A program made the position numbers and the translations under genes. Shown piece by piece: positions 1-8,497 of a stretch of 32,359 nt of DNA. Under the pieces are notes generated by a model. The model was not told the origin of the DNA. It did not search any database and saw only the letters and a list, made by a program, of their open reading frames with translations. Each line of letters opens with the position of its first letter. Positions within the stretch are counted from its first letter, which is position 1. The DNA is from Candidatus Aminicenantota bacterium (GTDB lineage Bacteria > Acidobacteriota > Aminicenantia > Aminicenantales > Aminicenantaceae), in contig CP070825.1 in NCBI GenBank assembly GCA_020344415.1, positions 402,525 through 434,883 on the forward strand, read 5' to 3'.

Positions 1-22
1 AGTATTGTGTCCCCTTTTTTTC
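1..22. repeat. partial REP-like sequence at window edge
   Basis: The first 22 bases contain GTGTCCCCTTTTTTT. The core GTCCCCTTTTT is identical to the right arm of the perfect palindrome at 6275-6305. From memory, similar GGGGACACAATACT sequences flank REP-associated transposases in many genomes, but the rest of the element would lie outside the window. This is a weak call based on one shared 11-base core. Confidence 0.3.
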
Positions 23-39
23 CATTTCTCCATTTCTTC

Positions 40-68
40 TTGACCTCCAATAACTTGAGTGATATAAA
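40..68 (+). promoter_or_regulatory. sigma70-type promoter of the M81 peptidase gene
   Basis: TTGACC at 40-45 and TATAAA at 63-68 are separated by 17 bases, each one mismatch from consensus. Transcription would begin near 75. That leaves too little leader for an ATG at 81 but a good one for the ATG at 117, which has AAAGGAGG at 101-108. The promoter therefore also decides the start codon. Confidence 0.6.
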
Positions 69-116
69 CTTTCTTGCCTTATGAACGAACTCGATCATAA
101 AAAGGAGGGAACTCGG

Positions 117-1667
117 ATGAAAAACAGCTCAAAAGTCTATTTGAGGAAAAATCCAATTTATTGGATTTTACTCATTTTCTTCATGTTTTTATCATTTGGA
201 TGCAAGAATGAGGTAGAAAATGGCAAAAAAATGAGAATTGCGGTTGCCAGGTTCTCTCATGAGACCTGTACCTTCTGTCCCAGGCCCACCACTATTGAAG
301 ATTGGGAATTCTCCGGTCCACCATCCCGTGAGTTATTCACTTCAAAGCAAGGGTACATCGGTGGTTTTAAGACGATGTGTGAAGAATATGGAGGAATAGA
401 GCTGGTTGGAGTCCTGTCTCCCAGGGGCGCCAGAGGTGGTTCTTCGGGAAGTTGGATTACCACAGAGGCTTTTGACAAATATTCTGGCCTCATAGTAGAT
501 GACCTAGAACAAGCCGGACATCTCGATGGCGTCTTTCTCTCTCTCCATGGAGCGATGGCAGTGAATGGTATCCCCAAGCCTGAAGCAGAGCTGGTGAGAA
601 GGGTGCGAAAAGCAGTCGGAGATATTCCTATTATGGTCACCTTGGACCTGCACGCGAATGAAGACCATGAACTCTCAGATGCTACTGATGCTGTCTTCAT
701 CATAAAAAGATATCCGCATTATGATACAACTCTGATAGGCGAAAAAGCGGCAAGAGTTATGATCAAGACTATCCGTGGACTTTACAAGCCGACTATGGCC
801 ACAAGAAAACCCGGCGTGATCACACCCAGTGTTTACCAGGGGACAGGAGTTTCTCCATCCATGGAAATCATGGAGCGAGCCCGAAGATGGGAATGTCAAC
901 GCCCAGATGCCTATGTTTCGGTTGCCTTCGGGTTTGCCTATGCAGATGTACCTGATGTGGGAGCAACGGTTATGGTTGTGACTAACAATGACCAGGAGCT
1001 TGCAGACAGGATTGCTGATGATATGTCCGACTATATATGGAGGAGGAGAGAGAGTTTCGCAGGAAAGAAGCTTCCTAAGACTAAGGAAGGTGTAGGCTTA
1101 GCTGTCGAAGCTGCAAGAGCTGGTAGAACCCCTGTTGTCATTGCTGACCACAGCGATAGGACAGGAGGCTCTACACAGATTCTCGAAGAGCTTATAAAGC
1201 AAGGAGCAGAGAATTTTTGTATCGCAACTCTTCGAGATGAGAAAGCGATTGCTAAGATTAAAGCGAACTATAAAGTGGGAGATTCGATAAGCATTGAGGT
1301 TGGTGGTTACTCTGACAAGTTTGCTGGAAATCCAGTCAAGATTGAAGGAAAAGTGGAGTATTTGAGTGATTCTGAAAGGAGGACAATGGTTGTGCTCCTT
1401 TTCGGAAAGAACAATAGAGTCATTCTTACGCCCCAGCTCATGCAGATTACAACTCCAGGCATCTTCTCACGTCTCGGCATTGACATTGAGACTCTTGATA
1501 TCGTTGTCCTCAAATCTCGTGTCCACTTCAGGAGAGGATTCCACGAGACTGGCCTTGCTGGTGCTATCTTCGAGGTAGACGCTCCGGGCTGGGGACCCGC
1601 CGACTTAACAACACTCCCTTATAAGAATATTCCAAAGGATATCTATCCTGTATATAAAAAAGATTAG
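117..1667 (+). CDS. M81 family metallopeptidase (MlrC-like), probable lipoprotein
   Basis: 516-residue protein of the M81/MlrC family (DUF1485 N-terminal domain plus MlrC C-terminal domain), zinc enzymes known from microcystin breakdown but widespread with unknown substrates. LDLHAN supplies D177 and H179, and the YPHYDT motif supplies H201. Their spacing (+2, +24) equals that of the MlrC zinc ligands D167/H169/H191. Other family signatures are RFSHET near the mature N terminus, LSLHGAMA, and ADHSDRTGGST in the C-terminal half. Residues 1-29 are a signal sequence ending LSFGC, compatible with lipoprotein processing although Ser at -3 is unusual. The ATG at 117 was chosen over the in-frame ATG at 81 because it has the ribosome binding site AAAGGAGG at 101-108. 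A 72-bp repeat begins on the stop codon. The family is sure; the natural substrate is unknown. Confidence 0.9.
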   Translation: MKNSSKVYLRKNPIYWILLIFFMFLSFGCKNEVENGKKMRIAVARFSHETCTFCPRPTTIEDWEFSGPPSRELFTSKQGYIGGFKTMCEEYGGIELVGVLSPRGARGGSSGSWITTEAFDKYSGLIVDDLEQAGHLDGVFLSLHGAMAVNGIPKPEAELVRRVRKAVGDIPIMVTLDLHANEDHELSDATDAVFIIKRYPHYDTTLIGEKAARVMIKTIRGLYKPTMATRKPGVITPSVYQGTGVSPSMEIMERARRWECQRPDAYVSVAFGFAYADVPDVGATVMVVTNNDQELADRIADDMSDYIWRRRESFAGKKLPKTKEGVGLAVEAARAGRTPVVIADHSDRTGGSTQILEELIKQGAENFCIATLRDEKAIAKIKANYKVGDSISIEVGGYSDKFAGNPVKIEGKVEYLSDSERRTMVVLLFGKNNRVILTPQLMQITTPGIFSRLGIDIETLDIVVLKSRVHFRRGFHETGLAGAIFEVDAPGWGPADLTTLPYKNIPKDIYPVYKKD

Positions 1668-1738
1668 CCTGGATTACTCATGAAAAATGCCGATACTTTT
1701 TATTATTGCAGCGATTTTGACCCGTGAATGATCCGGGT
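1667..1738. repeat. 72-bp repeat with terminal inverted repeats, copy A
   Basis: This 72-bp unit is 72% identical (52/72, counted by eye, ungapped) to the unit at 19012-19083. Its ends, GCCTGGATTACTCATG and the complement of CGTGAATGATCCGGGT, form imperfect terminal inverted repeats of about 16 bp. The central block AAAAATGCCGATA is identical in both copies. It starts on the last base of the M81 stop codon. It could be a small non-autonomous mobile element (MITE) or a dispersed 3'-end RNA structure; no transposase is present. Confidence 0.65.
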
Positions 1739-1846
1739 TAGTTAGAAATCACTTCATAATCCTGTTTTGCTGCTTTAATGAGAATAAAGGCTGCAAGAAA
1801 TAATTTGCTGTTTGTATTATAGCTAGAACATAGAAAGGAGGAAAAA

Positions 1847-3382
1847 ATGAAGGCAAATTTGTTCAAAAAAAACTTCTTGTGCGTCATAACTTGTACCATT
1901 CTTCTTCTTGTTCTGAACACACAAACATTTAATGCAAAGGAGAAGATAGAAAAAGAAAAACAATTCGTCCTCAACTGGCTGAACCAAGCCCAAATCCTCG
2001 AAAAGTTCGGTAAAATCTCTGATTCAATCTGGTCATATGCTGAACTCGGGTTACAGGAATATAAATCGTCAAAACTATTGGCAGATACTCTGGAGGAAGC
2101 GGGATTCAATGTGGAGCGAGGCCTGGCCGGCATGCCAACCTGCTTTGTTGCCTCCTATGGATCTGGCAAACCAGTGATAGGGATTCTTGGCGAGTACGAC
2201 GCCCTTCCCATGCTCTCTCAGAGGGGGAGAGTTCCAAAGCAAGACCCAATCTTGAAAGGAGCTCCTGGACATGGCTGCGGTCATAACAAAATGGGAACAG
2301 CAGCCACAGCTGCAGCCATTGCAGTGAAAAACGCCATGGAGAAGCATGGGATAAAAGGGACCATAAAAGTATTTGGCTCGCCTGCTGAAGAAACGCTCAT
2401 AAGCCGCCCATACATGATAAGAGCCGGGCTTTTCAACGATGTCGATGCCGTAATTGATAATCACAGCAGCAGTGATTTCGGGACTAGCTATGGCACGGGC
2501 GGTAATGCATTATATTCAACTATCTTTACATTTAAAGGAAAAACTGCCCATGGTGCATCACCATGGGGGGGACGCAGCGCCCTGGACGCTGTTGAACTAA
2601 TGAATATAGCTACAAACTTCCTGCGCGAACATCTATTGTATTCCTATCGCATGCATTATGTGATTATCGAAGGTGGAGAAGCCCCTAATGTTGTTCCTGA
2701 CAGGGCCAGTGTTTGGTATTTTGTCAGGAACAGTGACTCAAGATTGGAGCAGATGTATGAAAGAGTCGTTAACTGCGCAAAGGCGGGGGCTCTCGCAACA
2801 GGAACAGAGCTGGCTGAAATCCGTGTTTTAGCTGCTGTACACCAGCGTCATGCCAACAAGGCCGCAGCAGAGCTATTTCAAAAAAACATCGAGCTAGTCG
2901 GAATGCCGGAGTGGTCAGAGGAAGAACATGCTTTTGCCAAAGCGCTTCAGAAGGAACTTGGAAAACCCGAAAGAGGTATGCCAAAAACCGTTGGCAAGCT
3001 CAGAGAACCAAGTCGAACATTCGTTGGAGGAGGCTCCTCTGATGTTGGCGATGTCACCTTAATAGCGCCCACGGCAACAATAAGATTTCCAGGGGGAGTG
3101 CCGGGAGCCATCGGCCATCACTGGTCTGCAGTTACCTGTAATTATGGCTCCGCCGCCTGGAAGGGTCTTAACGCTGGAGCCAGAGCTATAGCTGCCTCTG
3201 CCATTGACCTCCTAATGAAGCCAAAAGAACTCAAGAAGCTTCGGGATGAATTTGAGAAATATGCAAAAACGCATCCTTATAAACCATTCCTGCCTCTGGA
3301 CGCAAAGCCCCCGCTTGACCTGAATGAGGAATTGATGAAGAAGTGGAGGCCCTTAATGGAAAAAATTTACCACGAAAAGTAA
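1847..3382 (+). CDS. exported M20 family amidohydrolase/peptidase (AbgB-like)
   Basis: 511-residue M20 peptidase-family protein, most like the AbgB/amidohydrolase branch that cleaves p-aminobenzoyl-glutamate and other N-acyl amino acids. Seen: signal peptide at residues 1-30; ILGEYDALP at 113-121; zinc-binding GHGCGHN at 141-147; GSPAEE near 177-182 with the catalytic and metal-binding acidic pair; HGASPWGGRSALDA at the start of the dimerisation (lid) domain; GGEAPNVVPDRASV; and a late GGSSDVGDVT metal-site segment. Length is normal for the branch. The start follows AAAGGAGG at 1834-1841. Most AbgB relatives are cytoplasmic, so the signal peptide suggests periplasmic or surface action alongside the neighbouring exported enzymes. 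Substrate cannot be assigned. Confidence 0.88.
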   Translation: MKANLFKKNFLCVITCTILLLVLNTQTFNAKEKIEKEKQFVLNWLNQAQILEKFGKISDSIWSYAELGLQEYKSSKLLADTLEEAGFNVERGLAGMPTCFVASYGSGKPVIGILGEYDALPMLSQRGRVPKQDPILKGAPGHGCGHNKMGTAATAAAIAVKNAMEKHGIKGTIKVFGSPAEETLISRPYMIRAGLFNDVDAVIDNHSSSDFGTSYGTGGNALYSTIFTFKGKTAHGASPWGGRSALDAVELMNIATNFLREHLLYSYRMHYVIIEGGEAPNVVPDRASVWYFVRNSDSRLEQMYERVVNCAKAGALATGTELAEIRVLAAVHQRHANKAAAELFQKNIELVGMPEWSEEEHAFAKALQKELGKPERGMPKTVGKLREPSRTFVGGGSSDVGDVTLIAPTATIRFPGGVPGAIGHHWSAVTCNYGSAAWKGLNAGARAIAASAIDLLMKPKELKKLRDEFEKYAKTHPYKPFLPLDAKPPLDLNEELMKKWRPLMEKIYHEK

Positions 3383-3502
3383 TTAGCTTGAATTATTCAA
3401 TAAAAAATTTAGACCTTTATTTGAAATTAGATTATATTAATAAAACTTGGACCAATATAACAATGATTTATTTTCTCTTTGACAAACAAAGGAGAACGAA
3501 AA

Positions 3503-5380
3503 ATGATTCAAGGAAGGAATGGCATCATCAAAAGGTGGAAGGCAGCACTTCTGCTGCTCATTTTTATTTTTGCGGTGAACATCATGAGTACTGGTCGGAC
3601 TGAAAAGCCGGTACTTCACGGCAGGCATTGGGTGGCTATCACGGGTAAGCCCTTGGCTGCTACCGCAGGTGCTAAAATCTTTGAACAAGGCGGGAATGCT
3701 GTGGATTCAGCCTGCGCAATGCTTGCAGCCACCTGCACCATGTATGATGTTCTAAGCTGGGGCGGTGAAACTCAAGTCCTGATCTACAATCCCAACACCA
3801 AAAAGGTTTATGGGATAAACGCCTTGGGTGCCGCTCCAACAGGAGCTACTCCTGAGTTTTTTAAGGAAAAGGATCTGGAATTCCCGCCAGCCTATGGTCC
3901 ACTGGCTGCAGTGACTCCTGGGACCCCTGGAGGCCTGATAGTTATGCTGGCAGAATTTGGAAGCCTGAGCCTTAAAGAAGTCCTTGAACCTGCCATGCAA
4001 ATGGCTGAAGGATATCCGATCGAAAAGCAAATGGCAGATGGCATAGAAAGAGGCAAAGAAAGGATCAAAGAATGGCCCTACTCAAAAAAGGTTTTGCTCC
4101 CACATCTCGGGGAAGAACGGGAAGCTCCTTATCCCGGAGAGATCTTCAGTCAACCAGATTTATTGAACACTCTTCAAAAATTAGTCGAAGCTGAACAGAA
4201 AGCCTTAGAAGAAGGAAAAAATCGAAAAGAGGCAATTTATGCTGCTTACGACCGCTTCTATAAGGGCGATATTGCCGAAGAATTTGTCCGGGGATGCCAG
4301 GAACAGGGGGGGCTCATCAGCATGGATGACCTTGCTAAATGGAAAGTCTATATCGAAGACCCAGTAATGACCACTTATAAGGGAATCGAAGTCTACAAGC
4401 TCACCTGTTGGGTTCAGGGACCTGTACTCCTGCAGATGCTCAATATGTTGGAGAATATTGACCTTAAATCCATGGACCATAACAGCGTTAATTATATTCA
4501 CACTTTATATCAGGTGATGAATCTGGCTTTCGCTGATAGAGATTTTTACTATGGAGATCCCTATTTTCCCCCTGAAGAGCCGATCAAGGGATTATTATCA
4601 AAGGAATATGCTGAGGAACGCTTGAAATCCATCAATTGGAATGTGAATGACGCCAACGCCAAACCCGGCGATCCATATCCCTTTGAGGGAAAGAAAAATC
4701 CGTATCTCGAACTCTTGAAGGAATGGTCGAACGTGGGAACTGCTGACCCAGAGAAGATGAGCAAAGAAGAATTGCTTGAATATGAAGAAAGTTTTGTGGC
4801 CGGAACAACTTCCATCCAGGCAGCTGATAAGGAAGGATGGATCGTATCCGCAACTCCAAGTGGAGGTTGGATCCCAGCATGTATCGCCGGCAATACGGGA
4901 ATTGGGATGAGCCAGCGCATGCAGAGTTTTGTCCTCGATGAGGCAAAGAATCCCTACAACGTTGTCGCTCCAGGAAAGAGGCCTCGAGCAACTCTAACAC
5001 CTAGCTTGGCCATAAAGGATGGCAAGCCTTTCCTGTCATTCGCAGTCCAGGGAGGAGACACTCAAGATCAGAATATGCTGCAATTTTTCCTGAACGTTGT
5101 GGAATTTGGGATGAATGTTCAGGAGGCCTGCGAGGCTCCGAATATCGTGAGCTATCAGATGCAGAGTTCATTTGGCAGGCATGTTGCTACCCCTGGTAGA
5201 CTCACACTCAATGAAAAAACACCAAAGAAAATTGGAGAAAACCTAAAACTCATGGGTTACAAATTACGTTTCAGGTCACACACTTCTGGTCCAATTAATG
5301 CTATCTTTTATGATTGGAAACACGGGACTTTCTGGGGAGGCTCCAGCAATTACGGAGAAGACTACGGAATTGCATGGTGA
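3503..5380 (+). CDS. gamma-glutamyltransferase family protein (YwrD/acylase-like)
   Basis: 625-residue N-terminal nucleophile hydrolase of the gamma-glutamyltranspeptidase family, which self-cleaves into two subunits. The predicted new N terminus and nucleophile is T435 in AGTTSIQAADKEG. Upstream are KPLAATAGAKIFEQGGNAVDSA and AVTPGTPGG, typical of the large subunit. Downstream are NTGIGMSQRMQSFVLD and RPRATLTPSLAIKDGKP followed by FAVQGGDTQDQ, which looks more like the YwrD/cephalosporin-acylase branch than classical Ggt. A signal peptide covers about residues 1-30. The start at 3503 is preferred over the in-frame ATG at 3479 because AAAGGAG lies at 3488-3494. It probably cleaves gamma-glutamyl or related acyl bonds outside the cytoplasm; exact substrate unknown. 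Confidence 0.88.
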   Translation: MIQGRNGIIKRWKAALLLLIFIFAVNIMSTGRTEKPVLHGRHWVAITGKPLAATAGAKIFEQGGNAVDSACAMLAATCTMYDVLSWGGETQVLIYNPNTKKVYGINALGAAPTGATPEFFKEKDLEFPPAYGPLAAVTPGTPGGLIVMLAEFGSLSLKEVLEPAMQMAEGYPIEKQMADGIERGKERIKEWPYSKKVLLPHLGEEREAPYPGEIFSQPDLLNTLQKLVEAEQKALEEGKNRKEAIYAAYDRFYKGDIAEEFVRGCQEQGGLISMDDLAKWKVYIEDPVMTTYKGIEVYKLTCWVQGPVLLQMLNMLENIDLKSMDHNSVNYIHTLYQVMNLAFADRDFYYGDPYFPPEEPIKGLLSKEYAEERLKSINWNVNDANAKPGDPYPFEGKKNPYLELLKEWSNVGTADPEKMSKEELLEYEESFVAGTTSIQAADKEGWIVSATPSGGWIPACIAGNTGIGMSQRMQSFVLDEAKNPYNVVAPGKRPRATLTPSLAIKDGKPFLSFAVQGGDTQDQNMLQFFLNVVEFGMNVQEACEAPNIVSYQMQSSFGRHVATPGRLTLNEKTPKKIGENLKLMGYKLRFRSHTSGPINAIFYDWKHGTFWGGSSNYGEDYGIAW

Positions 5381-5472
5381 GGCAATTTTTGGAAGAGTAT
5401 TCCTTCAGATTTAGAGTGATATTTAACAAAGAAAAACATCCAAAAATATTAAACCATTAGATGGGGGAAATA

Positions 5473-6267
5473 ATGAAGAAAATCTATGCATTAATATTCA
5501 CTTTGCTTTTGGCTTTTACTGTAATTGTTAAGGCTCCTGCTTATGAGGAAAAACAGATTGAAATGACTATCCTCTATGACAATTATCGTTTTGGCGAAGA
5601 TCTGAAAACAGATTGGGGATTTTCATGCCTTATCCAGGGGACAGAGAAAACGATCTTGTTTGATACTGGCACCAAAAGCGATATATTTTTCCACAATATC
5701 GGCGAATTAGATGTGAATCTGAAAGAAATTGAGATTGTTGCCATATCTCATAACCATGGCGACCATACAGGAGGACTCTCTAGTTTTTTATCTGCAAACA
5801 GCCGCGTTTCAGTATATCTTCCTGCATCCTTTCCAGAAGAATTTTTCAAAAGGCTTGAACAAAAAGGAGCAAAAGCGATCCGCGTCGATAAGCCTGTAGA
5901 GCTGTGTAAAAATGTCTTTTCGACAGGAGAAATGGGAGTCCAGATTAAAGAACAAGCTCTAATATTTAACACAAAGAAGGGATTGATTGTTGTAACCGGA
6001 TGTGCTCATCCGGGTATTGTGGATATTGTCAAAAGAGCTAAAGAAGTGGTGGATAAAAAAGTCTATCTCGTATTTGGAGGATTTCATCTGCTTAACAAAT
6101 CCGAAAATGAAGTAAATGAGATAATTAAAAAGTTCAGAGAGCTTGGCGTCATGAAAGTTGGAGCAACCCACTGCACTGGAGATCGAGCAATCGAATTATT
6201 CAAAGAAGCGTACGGTGAAAATTTTGTTCAAATGGGAGTCGGAAAAAAATTAGTTTCAGATTATTAG
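5473..6267 (+). CDS. MBL-fold metallohydrolase, dihydropteroate-synthase-like branch, exported
   Basis: 264-residue metallo-beta-lactamase fold protein. The metal motif is SHNHGDHTGG (H93, H95, D97, H98), followed by VTGCAHPGI, GGFHLL and ATHCTGD. This order matches the branch annotated as 7,8-dihydropterin-6-methyl-4-(beta-D-ribofuranosyl)aminobenzene-5'-phosphate synthase-like proteins, whose bacterial members have mostly unproven function. A hydrophobic N terminus (about residues 1-23) looks like a signal peptide, odd for a cofactor enzyme, so the family name should not be read as function. ATG 5473 is preferred over 5461 because GGGGGAA lies just upstream. The gene is followed closely by a perfect palindrome. 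Confidence 0.85.
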   Translation: MKKIYALIFTLLLAFTVIVKAPAYEEKQIEMTILYDNYRFGEDLKTDWGFSCLIQGTEKTILFDTGTKSDIFFHNIGELDVNLKEIEIVAISHNHGDHTGGLSSFLSANSRVSVYLPASFPEEFFKRLEQKGAKAIRVDKPVELCKNVFSTGEMGVQIKEQALIFNTKKGLIVVTGCAHPGIVDIVKRAKEVVDKKVYLVFGGFHLLNKSENEVNEIIKKFRELGVMKVGATHCTGDRAIELFKEAYGENFVQMGVGKKLVSDY

Positions 6268-6274
6268 AGTGACT

Positions 6275-6305
6275 ATAGAAAAAGGGGACTGTCCCCTTTT
6301 TCTAT
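6275..6305. repeat. perfect 31-bp palindrome, REP-like or bidirectional terminator
   Basis: Two 15-base arms, ATAGAAAAAGGGGAC and its exact reverse complement, flank a single T at 6290. It sits 8 bases after the MBL gene stop and just before the S9 peptidase remnant. A-rich left flank and T-rich right flank around a GC core are compatible with a rho-independent terminator in both directions. The shared GTCCCCTTTTT at the window start hints that it may be a dispersed repeat. Confidence 0.6.
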
Positions 6306-6307
6306 GA

Positions 6308-6645
6308 TTCATCAAACCCGCTGAAATTGCTCCCAACAAAAAATATCCCCTGCTTCTCTGGATTCACGGTGGTCCGTGGGCTATGTATTCAATCCTCTCC
6401 ATTTTGTCAAAAATGTAACCACACCCACGATGGTCATGACCGGAGAAGCAGACCTTAGAACTCCCATGAGCCAGAGTGAAGAGTACTACAGGGCTTTGAA
6501 GATGCTCAAAAAGGAAACTCTTCTTGTGCGCATGCCTGACGAATATCATGGCTGGAGGCGTCCCTCTCATAGGATGCTGCAACAGCTTTATCTCCGGGCA
6601 TGGTTTGAAAAGTATCGTGTAAAACCTGAATCCAAAAAGAAATAG
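6308..6645 (+). pseudogene. remnant of an S9 (prolyl oligopeptidase) peptidase
   Basis: Two pieces of an S9 catalytic domain lie in different frames. From 6308, one frame reads FIKPAEIAPNKKYPLLL followed by WIHGGPWAMYS, the HGGP oxyanion region, and stops at 6414-6416. From about 6376, the next frame reads NPLHFVKNVTTPTMVMTGEA, then DLRTPMSQSEEYYRALK and MPDEYHGWRRPSHRML, ending at 6645; it holds the Asp (EADLRTP) and His (EYHGW) of the triad. The roughly 600-residue N-terminal propeller and the segment with the nucleophile serine are missing. This is an internally deleted, frameshifted relic and cannot be an active peptidase. It is a different S9 subfamily from the intact gene at 19097-21679. 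Confidence 0.85.
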
Positions 6646-6668
6646 AGATTTATCAACCTTAGCAGGCG

Positions 6669-8393
6669 TTACTTCTGGTAAAGCACCTTTCCGCCAACAA
6701 TAGTGTAAAGAACCTCAGTGCTCAGGATCTCGTCTTCGGGAATAGTAATTATATCTTTGGAGAGCACGGTAATATCAGCCAGCTTACCCGGTTCTAGCGA
6801 CCCCAGAATATCCTCCTGAAAAGCTGCATAGGCACAATTGAGAGTATAGGAACGCAGTGCTTCTTCTCTACTCATCCGCTGGTCTGGATAGAAGACTGTC
6901 CCATCTTTCATCCTTCTAGAAACTGTTGCGTAAAAAGAAGCAAGGGGATCCACATCTTCAACAGGAGCATCGGTTCCATTGCAAATAATCGCCCCTGATC
7001 TCATAAGTTTCTGCCAAACATAGGCGCCCTCTTCAGCCCGTTTCTCTCCCAATCGCTTGAGTACCCACGGTCCATCAGAAGTACAGTGAATTCCCTGCAT
7101 GGAAGCGATCACACCTAATTGACCGAATCGAGGGATATCATTAGGATGCAAGTGTTGAGAATGTTCAATGCGCCATCGGAGCCCTTTCTTTTCAGGGTGT
7201 GCTTTGAACGCTTCCTCAAATATGTTTAAGGTTTCCTGGTTGGCTCTGTCCCCAATAGCGTGTACACAGAGTTGAAAACCATTTTCAATAGCTATCCGAG
7301 CAGTCTCTTTAACAACATCGAGGGGCGAAGTATTTAGACCAACACTGGCAGGGAGGCTTTTATAGGGTTCTAACAGCCACGCTCCATGTGGTCCTAAAGC
7401 ACCGTCGATCGAGCGCTTGATGGAGTGGACAGTCAGATGATTCTCTCCTATTCCCATGATTTTGTAATTTGAAACACGTTTTTCCAATTCTTCATTATCT
7501 GTCCTGATCATGACATAGAGTCGAATCCCAAGTTTGCCTTCTTGAGCGAATTCCTTGAATAAGTCGATTGTTTCAAATGAAGAGCCTGCATCATGAAGAC
7601 TGGTTAATCCTTTAGAGACACACTCCTTTATAGCTAGATCAACCACTTTGCGCCGCTCAGCTTCATTCTCCTCAGGCGGGCGATTATCCACATAGTGGCT
7701 GAAAGCCCTGCGTATGAGCCTTTGAGCCGTCTCGCGGAATATTCCAATCGGGTTACCCTTGGAATCTTTGACAATCTCTCCTCCAGAGGGATCGAGTGTT
7801 TTACTCGTAACTTCTCCCATTTCCATCGCTTTAGCGTTTGCAAATGAGGAATGTCCGCTCGCATGTCTGAGAAGAACCGGGTTATCCGGTGAAACCTTGC
7901 TTATACTGTGATGAAGAGGAAGCCCATGCACATTCGGCTCAGGTGTTTTATCCCATTTTTCCTGATGCCATCCTCTTCCTGTGATCCACTCACCTGGTTG
8001 AGCCTTTTCAACAGCATCCTTTACCATTGCCACAACTTCATCCCAGTTCTTGACATGCATCAGGTCAAGGCCCAACTTGGCCTGTCCTATGCCGGTAAAA
8101 TGGACATGAGCATCAGTAAAGCCAGGAATAGCAAGCTTTCCTTCCAGGTCAATCACCTTAGTTGTCTGAGTTATGTAAGCCTCAATTTCTTCGTTGCTGC
8201 CAACGGCCACGATTGTATCTCCCCGGACTGCTAACGCTTGTGCTTCTGGTTTTTCATCGTTAACAGTGACAATTTTCCCATTCTTCAACACCAGATCTGC
8301 AGGCTCTACTTTTTTCCCGCAACTAATACATAAAACGATGATTGAAAAACTCAAAATAAGGAGAAAAAACTTGTATGAATATTGATTAAACAT
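6669..8393 (-). CDS. YtcJ-like metal-dependent amidohydrolase, probable lipoprotein
   Basis: 574-residue amidohydrolase of the Amidohydro_3/YtcJ type. N-terminal composite sandwich domain with LVLKNGKIVTVNDEKP and GDTIVAVGSNEEIEAY, then IPGFTDAHVHFTG with the HxH metal pair. Later motifs are AIGDRANQ, RWRIEHSQHLHP with a metal-site histidine, MQGIHCTSDGPW, and CNGTDAPVEDVDPLASF with the catalytic Asp. The C terminus ILSTEVLYTIVGGKVLYQK is family-typical. The N terminus is a hydrophobic signal ending CISCGKK, possibly a lipoprotein cleavage site (Cys at -3 is atypical). The start follows an AAAGGAGG site (complement of 8403-8410). Known relatives hydrolyse N-substituted amides or amines; the substrate here is unknown. 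It converges with the S9 remnant. Confidence 0.9.
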   Translation of the reverse strand: MFNQYSYKFFLLILSFSIIVLCISCGKKVEPADLVLKNGKIVTVNDEKPEAQALAVRGDTIVAVGSNEEIEAYITQTTKVIDLEGKLAIPGFTDAHVHFTGIGQAKLGLDLMHVKNWDEVVAMVKDAVEKAQPGEWITGRGWHQEKWDKTPEPNVHGLPLHHSISKVSPDNPVLLRHASGHSSFANAKAMEMGEVTSKTLDPSGGEIVKDSKGNPIGIFRETAQRLIRRAFSHYVDNRPPEENEAERRKVVDLAIKECVSKGLTSLHDAGSSFETIDLFKEFAQEGKLGIRLYVMIRTDNEELEKRVSNYKIMGIGENHLTVHSIKRSIDGALGPHGAWLLEPYKSLPASVGLNTSPLDVVKETARIAIENGFQLCVHAIGDRANQETLNIFEEAFKAHPEKKGLRWRIEHSQHLHPNDIPRFGQLGVIASMQGIHCTSDGPWVLKRLGEKRAEEGAYVWQKLMRSGAIICNGTDAPVEDVDPLASFYATVSRRMKDGTVFYPDQRMSREEALRSYTLNCAYAAFQEDILGSLEPGKLADITVLSKDIITIPEDEILSTEVLYTIVGGKVLYQK

Positions 8394-8468
8394 GACGACG
8401 TACCTCCTTTTTATGAAAAATGAGCCGATCGCAATTCATCTCCTGGGAATCGCTTGCTCAGTGCGAAT

Positions 8469-8497
8469 ATCTTATTTTTTTTGGATCAAGATTTCAA
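8469..8497 (-). promoter_or_regulatory. possible promoter of the amidohydrolase gene
   Basis: On the minus strand TTGAAA (8497-8492) and TAAGAT (8474-8469) are separated by 17 bases. The -35 has one mismatch, the -10 two. It lies about 75 bases upstream of the start at 8393 and points at it. Confidence 0.4.

Noticed and set aside
3343..3603. 86-codon plus-strand frame bridging the M20 and gamma-glutamyltransferase genes
   Set aside because: It overlaps the ends of two well-supported genes in another frame, has no ribosome binding site and no family motif.
6376..6645. 89-codon frame as an independent small hydrolase gene
   Set aside because: It starts at a GTG with no ribosome binding site, has only the tail of an S9 domain and lacks the nucleophile; treated as part of the pseudogene.
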